The notes under the pieces were generated by a model. That model searched no databases and was not told where the DNA came from. It saw only the letters and a program-made list of their open reading frames with translations. A stretch of 13,172 nucleotides of DNA from Ignavibacteriales bacterium (GTDB taxonomy: Bacteria > Bacteroidota > Ignavibacteria > Ignavibacteriales > Melioribacteraceae), in NCBI GenBank assembly GCA_007280825.1, contig QYQI01000167.1, forward strand, positions 1 to 13,172. The letters run 5' to 3'. The translations under genes were made by a program, and so were the position numbers. The number at the start of each line of letters is the position of its first letter. Within the stretch, counting starts at the first letter, position 1. This document shows, one piece after another, positions 8,158-13,172 of this stretch.

Positions 8158-9558
8158 TCAATTTATTTTTGCAATTATTTTCTTATAAACTGTTTCCGAA
8201 TTCTTCACACAATCTCCGACTGAAATTCCGCCTCGGTAATTACCGCTTAAAAATATTCCTGGATTCTTACTCTCAAATCTATCAAAATAATTCTCGTGCT
8301 CAATATAGCCGATATTGTATTGCGGAATTGCTTTTTGCCAAATTTTTGAATTAACAAAAATCGGGTCGCCGCTTATTTTCATAATCTCCTTAAATTCGTT
8401 GAGCACTTTATTAGTAAGCTCTTCTTTATCCATACCAAATAGATGCGGAGAACGGGCGCCGCCGACGAATAGAGTAAATGCGGCTTTATCTTCTTCACAA
8501 CGGTTTGGAAAAATTGTTGAACTCCAAATTGCACCGAGAAATATTTTCTTTTCTTTAGAAGGAATTAAGTAACCAAATCCATCAAGCGGTTGACCAATTT
8601 GTTCTTTCTTAAATCCTAAATATAGAACCATCACCGGCGGATAATAAATATCATCGTCATGTTTGGAAAACTCTTCGTCTAAGCCGGAAAATATTTTAGA
8701 AGCTTCATAAACCGGAATTGTTGATAAAACATAATCAGAAATTATTTCATGAATCTTTCCGTCTTTTTCAAAAGTAACTTTCCATTTTCCATTTTCAGAT
8801 TCAACACTCTGCACTCTACGTTCTACACTCTTCACTCTCGATCCGTATAATATTTTTCCTTCCAGCTTTTTAGCAATAGCCATTGGAAAAGATTGCATAC
8901 CATTGATGAACGAAAACATTTTTGCATTTTGCTTTGACTGTTCAGCTCGCTTCTTTCTTTCACGCGCACCCTTGATCATTCCTTTAACAAGTCCGCCGTA
9001 AACTTCTTCCAGCCGGTATAATTTCGGGAAGGCAGATTTAACGCTCAACTTATTCGGATCACCCGCGAAGACACCGCTTACAAAAGGGTCTATTGCATAA
9101 TCGAGAAACTCTTGCCCTAATCTTCTTCGGACAAACTCTGCCATACTTTGATAATAACCGTCATTAGATTTTCCGATAAATGGCTCGCACGCTAATCGAA
9201 TTTTTCCTCTCAAAGAAAATAAATTTGATTTAATTAAAGCAGGCGGGGAAGTGGGAAGCGCATGCAATTTACCATTACGAAGAATATATCTTTTGTTGGA
9301 AGATTCATTCGCATAAACCATTTCATTTGATAAACCAATTTCATAAACAAGCTGCCGAATTAAAGGTGTTGTTTCCAATCCGCTGTTAGGTCCGTAGTCA
9401 ACAAGGAAACCATTCTCGAAAGAAGTTTCCATAGATCCGCCGGGTTTGCCATTAGCTTCAAGTATCTGAACATCAAATCTGTCTTTGTTAAGCCAGTAAG
9501 CCGTCGCTAATCCGGAAATTCCAGCACCGAGTATTGTGATTTTTTTTTTATTATTCAT
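8158..9558 (-). CDS. hemG: Protoporphyrinogen oxidase, FAD-dependent (HemY type)
   Basis: The 466-residue flavoprotein should oxidise protoporphyrinogen IX to protoporphyrin IX, normally with oxygen as acceptor. The N-terminal dinucleotide fold is intact: ILGAGISGLATAYWL with GxGxxG at 11-16, and the ribose-binding acidic residue E34 ending the second strand. LVDYGPNSG (52-60) and the C-terminal flavin motif FLSGNYRGGISVGDC (about 436-450) match the HemY/PPOX family, often labelled hemG in this lineage; it is not the flavodoxin-like HemG of E. coli. The ATG at 9558 lies inside hemH, giving an 8-nt overlap, and has no Shine-Dalgarno site, so translation is probably coupled. Codons 4-6 form a run of nine A. 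Residues 241-252 are encoded by a 7-bp tandem repeat, making a small extra V-K/Q-S-V-E repeat. HemY-type enzymes of some Firmicutes prefer coproporphyrinogen III; hemN nearby argues for the protoporphyrin route. Confidence 0.93.
   Translation of the reverse strand: MNNKKKITILGAGISGLATAYWLNKDRFDVQILEANGKPGGSMETSFENGFLVDYGPNSGLETTPLIRQLVYEIGLSNEMVYANESSNKRYILRNGKLHALPTSPPALIKSNLFSLRGKIRLACEPFIGKSNDGYYQSMAEFVRRRLGQEFLDYAIDPFVSGVFAGDPNKLSVKSAFPKLYRLEEVYGGLVKGMIKGARERKKRAEQSKQNAKMFSFINGMQSFPMAIAKKLEGKILYGSRVKSVERRVQSVESENGKWKVTFEKDGKIHEIISDYVLSTIPVYEASKIFSGLDEEFSKHDDDIYYPPVMVLYLGFKKEQIGQPLDGFGYLIPSKEKKIFLGAIWSSTIFPNRCEEDKAAFTLFVGGARSPHLFGMDKEELTNKVLNEFKEIMKISGDPIFVNSKIWQKAIPQYNIGYIEHENYFDRFESKNPGIFLSGNYRGGISVGDCVKNSETVYKKIIAKIN
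8804..8838 (-). repeat. Heptanucleotide tandem repeat within hemG (five units)
   Basis: Read on the minus strand, five consecutive 7-base units follow the pattern AGAGTGN: AGAGTGA, AGAGTGT, AGAACGT, AGAGTGC, AGAGTGT. Only the middle unit departs from the core, at two bases. Three units (21 bases) keep the reading frame, so the protein shows a 7-residue repeat, VKSVERR then VQSVESE (residues 242-255). It lies between two predicted strands, just before GKWKVTF. Confidence 0.85.
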
Positions 9559-10510
9559 TGAGTTTTGCTTTTACAATGTCAGATAATGCTTCGATAAACA
9601 GTTGTGAATCATTTAGTCCATTCATTACAATATAATTATCAATACCAACTTTTTCGGCAACGTGTCTGTATTCAATATCAAGTTCGAATAAAGTTTCAAC
9701 ATGATCTGAAACGAAACTGATCGGTACAATCAATAAATTTTTTTTGTTTTGAGAAACGAGTTTCTCAATCATTGTATCGGTTGCCGGTTCCAGCCATTTC
9801 ATAGGACCAACTTTACTCTGAAAACATAAGTGATGATCGTGGGAATATTTTCTAAGTTTCATTACCGTTTCGACAGTCTGTTTAATATGCTGACTATATG
9901 GATCGCCTTTCTTGACCAAACTTATTGGTGTACCATGCGCACTGAAAACAATTTGTATTTCATTTCTTACCTTCTCATCAAAACGTAAAAGTGTTTCATC
10001 TATCTGTTGATTAATTGCTTCAATGTATTTTGGATTAATATAATAATCATTTACAAAAATTAACTTTGTTCTATCGCCTTTGTAATGGCGGTTCCACTCA
10101 TTAAATGAAGAACCGGTTGTTGTGATCGAATAATGCGGATAAAGAGGAAGTAAAATTATTTTATCATAATTTTTACTTTCTATATTAGCCACAACTTCTT
10201 TTGTCAGCGGATTCCAGTAACGCATTGCAGTGTAAACATCAATTGATTCATAATTATTCCGAAGACTAACTTCAAGCATTGATCTCTGTTTTTCTGTCCA
10301 CTCATTAATTGGCGATTTACCGCCGATCAGTTTGTATTCGTTGGCAACTTTAGGAGCTCTCATACTCGAAATAAATTTTGCAAAAAGTTTTTGTCCGAAC
10401 GGTAAGTTAAAAATATCTGGATCGCAAAAAAGATTATATAGAAACGGCTCGATTGCTTCAATTGAATCCGGTCCGCCGAGATTAAAAAGTACAACTGCAA
10501 CTTTCTGCAC
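9551..10510 (-). CDS. hemH: Ferrochelatase
   Basis: HemH inserts ferrous iron into the porphyrin, the last step of heme synthesis. The 319-residue protein is the usual bacterial length. Seen motifs: VVLFNLGGPDS at the start; LLPLYPHYSITTTGS (120-134); the catalytic histidine H192 in FSAHGTP; VGPMKWLEPATD (about 234-244); and the conserved glutamate E272 in SDHVETLFELDIEY. No C-terminal four-cysteine iron-sulfur set is present. The start is GTG at 10510, whose first base is also the last base of the trmO TAG; AAGGAAAGGAAG just upstream is a good ribosome site. The end overlaps hemG by 8 bases. In the coproporphyrin pathway the same fold is CpfC and acts on coproporphyrin III; with HemN present, protoporphyrin IX is the more likely substrate. 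Confidence 0.96.
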   Translation of the reverse strand: MQKVAVVLFNLGGPDSIEAIEPFLYNLFCDPDIFNLPFGQKLFAKFISSMRAPKVANEYKLIGGKSPINEWTEKQRSMLEVSLRNNYESIDVYTAMRYWNPLTKEVVANIESKNYDKIILLPLYPHYSITTTGSSFNEWNRHYKGDRTKLIFVNDYYINPKYIEAINQQIDETLLRFDEKVRNEIQIVFSAHGTPISLVKKGDPYSQHIKQTVETVMKLRKYSHDHHLCFQSKVGPMKWLEPATDTMIEKLVSQNKKNLLIVPISFVSDHVETLFELDIEYRHVAEKVGIDNYIVMNGLNDSQLFIEALSDIVKAKLNE

Positions 10511-11316
10511 TAATTCTTCCTTTCCTTAAAAATCTTTACAAACATTTTGTGAACTTCTTTGTCTTTGTATTTATCATTTAAAATATTTTTCATTTCTACA
10601 TTTGAGTAACCGGAACTAATACTTAAAACAATTACTTTTTTCTTATCAACTTTATAGTTGATTCTCCATGTTCTGTATGCTAGCACAAAATTATCCTCAT
10701 CATTTCTATCAGGTATAGAAATTCTTTTTCTAGAGTGATCTGTCGGATTGAACTCAAGCTGAAGCTTTGCAAAACTTTCCAGATTTATTTTAGCATTTTC
10801 ATTTAACCAGACGTATTGTTTCATTGCTTTTGTTTTGAATTCAACTTTGTATATATTATGAAAATCTTTTATCACCCATCCGGTTTCAGCGTCTGGGAAA
10901 GAATCGGAATAGGGCAGGTAAGGTTTAATATCTATTACTGGAGAACCATCAAGAATATCTGATTCAGATATATAAATTTTAAGTCCTTCAATCTTTTCTA
11001 ATTTAACACAACTCATTCCAATATGATTTGGTCTATACGGAGCCCTTGTTGCAAAAACACCAACTTTTTTCCTTGTGTGTCTTGGAGGATTAACCAACGG
11101 TTTCCAATTCTTGTTTAAATGAAATTGATATAAAACCCAAATCCTCTCAAATCCATCTAAGAATTTTAATGCCTGTTGAAAATTATTTTTTGGATTTAGC
11201 TCAATTACAGAAATTTCTTCGCCGGCTAAAATTCCTTGTCTCGGAGTTTCATAACGGTGAGATAACTTGGAATGAATTATTCCAATCGGTTCGATAATTA
11301 TTTTTTCAGTTATCAT
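10510..11316 (-). CDS. trmO: tRNA (adenine(37)-N6)-methyltransferase TrmO (TsaA/YaeB family)
   Basis: TrmO methylates N6-threonylcarbamoyladenosine at position 37 of certain tRNAs using S-adenosylmethionine. The N-terminal beta-barrel domain is recognisable: IEPIGIIHS (8-16), RYETPRQ (21-27), FERIWVLYQFH (56-66), GVFATRAPYRPNHIGMS (86-102) and DILDGSPVIDIKPYLPYSD (120-138). After about residue 150 comes the smaller, less conserved C-terminal domain. At 268 residues the protein is a little longer than E. coli TrmO. The ATG at 11316 has no evident Shine-Dalgarno site. It is the first gene of the heme operon and shares one base with the GTG of hemH. No functional link between TrmO and heme is established; it may simply lead the transcript. 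Confidence 0.9.
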   Translation of the reverse strand: MITEKIIIEPIGIIHSKLSHRYETPRQGILAGEEISVIELNPKNNFQQALKFLDGFERIWVLYQFHLNKNWKPLVNPPRHTRKKVGVFATRAPYRPNHIGMSCVKLEKIEGLKIYISESDILDGSPVIDIKPYLPYSDSFPDAETGWVIKDFHNIYKVEFKTKAMKQYVWLNENAKINLESFAKLQLEFNPTDHSRKRISIPDRNDEDNFVLAYRTWRINYKVDKKKVIVLSISSGYSNVEMKNILNDKYKDKEVHKMFVKIFKERKN

Positions 11317-11357
11317 AAAACTATATATTCCATATCACATTTAATTAGATTTTTATC

Positions 11358-11385
11358 ATTATTTTTAAACCGACCTTATTAACAA
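11358..11385 (-). promoter_or_regulatory. Possible promoter of the trmO-heme operon
   Basis: On the minus strand TTGTTA (11385-11380) and AATAAT (11363-11358) are separated by 16 bases, resembling sigma-70 -35 and -10 boxes with a short spacer. They lie in the 71-bp divergent gap between trmO and the lipoprotein gene, the only place upstream of the operon where a main promoter fits. The sequence is very AT-rich, so chance matches are easy. The Bacteroidota-type TTTG / TAnnTTTG pair was not seen here. Confidence 0.25.
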
Positions 11386-11387
11386 TT

Positions 11388-11738
11388 ATGGAATCTTCAA
11401 CGAAAAACTTATTAGCTCTTCTCTTGATGCTTGTTTTAACTACCGTGGCTTGCTCTTCAAAACCGCCAAGCATACGTGTAACAAATCAGCGCTCAACAAA
11501 AGCAAATGTTCAAGTAAAATTTGAGAACTCAAATACTATTAATATCAATGATGTAACCGGCGGTGCAACTACTTCCTATCAGGAAATCTCTGAAGGAGCT
11601 GTAGTAGCATCAGCAGTTATTCAAAATGAGTCGGTATCACCTGTAATTTCATTTACAGCACAAAAAGACAAGAACCACACAGTTGTAGTTTTGAATTCTA
11701 CTCCGCCTGCATTAAGAATAGATACAGACGATAAATAA
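11388..11738 (+). CDS. Small putative lipoprotein of unknown function
   Basis: This 116-residue protein begins with a basic and hydrophobic signal (residues 5-21) and a lipobox-like TVAC, with C22 as the likely lipidated cysteine, followed by SSK. The T at -3 is less usual than L, so lipidation is probable but not certain. The mature part (about 95 residues) is rich in V, T, N and S and is predicted by eye to be all-beta. It ends in a polar RIDTDDK. I recognise no family. It is divergent from trmO across 71 bases and convergent with hemN across 21 bases, with no clear terminator between. No Shine-Dalgarno site precedes the ATG. The organised hydrophobic start and the absence of stop codons over 117 codons support a real gene. 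Confidence 0.68.
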   Translation: MESSTKNLLALLLMLVLTTVACSSKPPSIRVTNQRSTKANVQVKFENSNTININDVTGGATTSYQEISEGAVVASAVIQNESVSPVISFTAQKDKNHTVVVLNSTPPALRIDTDDK

Positions 11739-11759
11739 TTTAAGAACAGCGAGCGCGAA

Positions 11760-13136
11760 TTAGACGGTGCGTGAGTAACGTGCTTTATCTTCTTTGCGCT
11801 CTATGTATCCATCAAAGTTCATAGCAATATTTCGAATGAGCAGCCGTCCCATTTGAGTGACTACAATTTTTCTATTTTTAATTTCTACTAATCCATCATC
11901 AATAAACTCTTGCATACCGTTAATTGCAGAACTAAAATATTTCTCAAACTCAATTCCGAACTGCTTATCTACAAGTGAGAAGTCGAGTTCAAAATCACAC
12001 ATCACTTTAGTGATTACATGACGGCGAAGAATATCATCTTCTGTTAAATAAACACCGCGTTCTATCGGTAATGTTTCATTATTTAAAGCATCAAAATATT
12101 CCCGCTCTTTCTTCAAGTTCTGTGAGTATGATTTTCCTATTTGACTAATACTTGTGATACCCATTCCGTACAAATCAGTTCCCGCATGTGTACTGTAACC
12201 TTGAAAGTTGCGGTACAATTTTTTATTCCTTTGAGCAACTGCAAGTTCATCGTCCGGTTTTGCAAAGTGATCCATACCGATAAAAACATATCCAGATTTA
12301 GTTAGTTTTTCAATCGTCATTTTTAATATTTGAAGTTTTTCTTCAGGTGTCGGTAAATCTTCAGGTTTAATCAATGCCATATGTTTTTTCATCCACGGAA
12401 CATGAGCGTAATTAAATACAGCTATCCGGTCGGGGGAAATATTTATCGTTGCATCTAGAGTTTTCTCAAATGTCTCAAGTGATTGAAACGGAAGTCCGTA
12501 CATCAAATCAAGATTGATACTTTTAAAACCAAGTTTTCTTACCCATGAAACTACTTGTCTTGTCATTTCTTCCGGTTGAAGTCTGTTGACAGCTTTCTGA
12601 ACTTTATCATTAAAATCCTGAACACCCATGCTGATACGGTTGAATCCGCCACTTCGTAACGCTTCAAGATGTTCCTTAGTTAATCCGCGCGGATCAATCT
12701 CGCATCCTTCTTCTGCATTAGAACGAATTTCAAAACTTTTATTTATGAATGAAACAAGATCAGTAATTTCATCCGGATTAAGATGAGTTGGTGTTCCGCC
12801 GCCCCAATGAAGCTGAACAACTTTGCGATCGGTTTTAATAAATATTCTTAACAGATCAATTTCATTTTTTAAATACTTTATATATTCTTGAATGCGATCA
12901 CGATTTCGTGTGATAATCATGTTGCATCCGCAGAAATAACAAAGCGTATCACAAAACGGAAGATGATAATAAAGAGAAAGATCAGGAGGATTTGCTTCGT
13001 TGTTTGTGCGGATTATTTCATCGAGATATTTTTCATTCGTAAATGATGAATTGAAATGCGGAGCGGTTGGATAACTTGTGTACCGCGGTCCGGGGCGATC
13101 GTATTTTTTAATTAATTGAAGATCTATGTTAAACAT
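11760..13136 (-). CDS. hemN: Oxygen-independent coproporphyrinogen III oxidase
   Basis: HemN is a radical SAM enzyme that decarboxylates two propionates of coproporphyrinogen III to give protoporphyrinogen IX without oxygen. The 458-residue length is typical. KYDRPGPRYTSYPTAP (11-26) and the extended cysteine motif C62-x3-C66-x2-C69-x-C71 in FCDTLCYFCGCN mark a true HemN rather than the HemW-type heme chaperone, which lacks this N-terminal segment and the fourth cysteine. WGGGTPTHL (111-119) and CEIDPR (145-150) are the SAM-binding GGGTP and E-x-D/N-P elements. The ATG at 13136 has an AAGGAT ribosome site at 13147-13142. It is on the same strand as the heme operon but is separated from it by the plus-strand lipoprotein gene, so it has its own promoter or belongs to an operon entering from beyond the right edge. 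Confidence 0.96.
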   Translation of the reverse strand: MFNIDLQLIKKYDRPGPRYTSYPTAPHFNSSFTNEKYLDEIIRTNNEANPPDLSLYYHLPFCDTLCYFCGCNMIITRNRDRIQEYIKYLKNEIDLLRIFIKTDRKVVQLHWGGGTPTHLNPDEITDLVSFINKSFEIRSNAEEGCEIDPRGLTKEHLEALRSGGFNRISMGVQDFNDKVQKAVNRLQPEEMTRQVVSWVRKLGFKSINLDLMYGLPFQSLETFEKTLDATINISPDRIAVFNYAHVPWMKKHMALIKPEDLPTPEEKLQILKMTIEKLTKSGYVFIGMDHFAKPDDELAVAQRNKKLYRNFQGYSTHAGTDLYGMGITSISQIGKSYSQNLKKEREYFDALNNETLPIERGVYLTEDDILRRHVITKVMCDFELDFSLVDKQFGIEFEKYFSSAINGMQEFIDDGLVEIKNRKIVVTQMGRLLIRNIAMNFDGYIERKEDKARYSRTV

Positions 13137-13172
13137 AATTAATCCTTATGAAGAAAAGAATCACTTCATTCA

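Noticed and set aside
8169..8572. Two open frames on the plus strand antisense to the 3' part of hemG
   Set aside because: Both lie over conserved HemY coding sequence (including the flavin motif region) and show no recognisable protein features.
8781..8796. Short repeat TCCATTTTCCATTTTC next to the heptamer array in hemG
   Set aside because: Two copies of an 8-base AT-rich word encoding E-N-G-K-W-K are expected by chance and do not continue the 7-bp period.
11739..11759. Possible bidirectional terminator between the lipoprotein gene and hemN
   Set aside because: The 21-base gap has no inverted repeat with a T or A run.
11760..13136. HemW (heme chaperone) as an alternative for hemN
   Set aside because: The N-terminal YDRPGPRYTSYPTA segment and the fourth cysteine in C-x3-C-x2-C-x-C are features of true HemN, and the length of 458 residues exceeds that of HemW.
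13148..13172. ATG followed by basic codons (MKKRITSF) running off the right edge on the plus strand
   Set aside because: Eight codons are too few to support a gene, there is no Shine-Dalgarno site, and the stretch overlaps the hemN leader; it might be a divergent gene start but cannot be judged here.

Overview
The window (13.2 kb, AT-rich) looks like chromosomal DNA of a member of the Bacteroidota/Ignavibacteriota/Chlorobi lineage. That is an inference from low GC, the outer-membrane barrel and lipoprotein genes of a diderm, the type of acyl-CoA synthetase, and the C5-type heme genes; no rRNA or other marker fixes the taxonomy. I see no IS element, integrase, tRNA, CRISPR array or other sign of a mobile region.

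Layout. Left, plus strand: the 3' end of a CcmF-type cytochrome c assembly (heme lyase) gene (1-729) with a clear intrinsic terminator. Next come a small outer-membrane beta-barrel gene (921-1559) with a very strong terminator, and a long-chain acyl-CoA synthetase (1688-3598). Centre, minus strand: a tightly packed seven-gene run read from 11316 down to 3582. In transcription order it holds trmO/tsaA, hemH, hemG/hemY, hemB, an MFS exporter, hemL and a PflX-like radical SAM protein. Junctions are a 1-nt overlap, an 8-nt overlap, and gaps of 7, 10, 27 and 23 nt, so this is almost certainly one operon. Its last gene runs tail-to-tail 17 bp into the acyl-CoA synthetase gene. Right: a small plus-strand lipoprotein gene (11388-11738), divergent from the operon, then hemN on the minus strand (11760-13136).

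How the genes fit together. HemL makes 5-aminolevulinate from glutamate-1-semialdehyde, and HemB condenses it to porphobilinogen. HemN decarboxylates coproporphyrinogen III to protoporphyrinogen IX without oxygen, HemG/HemY oxidises that to protoporphyrin IX, and HemH inserts iron. The CcmF-type protein at the left edge would attach heme to c-type cytochromes, so the window is a heme supply and use neighbourhood. Glutamyl-tRNA reductase (hemA), hemC, hemD and hemE are absent and must lie elsewhere, perhaps beyond the right edge upstream of hemN. The MFS carrier, the radical SAM protein and TrmO are passengers of the heme operon without an established heme role.

Most notable: a five-unit 7-bp tandem repeat inside the hemG coding sequence that is translated as a short 7-residue repeat; the MFS exporter between hemB and hemL; the pairing of an oxygen-independent HemN with an FAD-type, normally oxygen-using PPO; and a radical SAM gene whose real start is probably a non-standard codon upstream of the first ATG/GTG/TTG. 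I do not see a wholly new system. The largest gene-free stretch is 730-920 (191 bp), which holds a terminator and the leader of the barrel gene.
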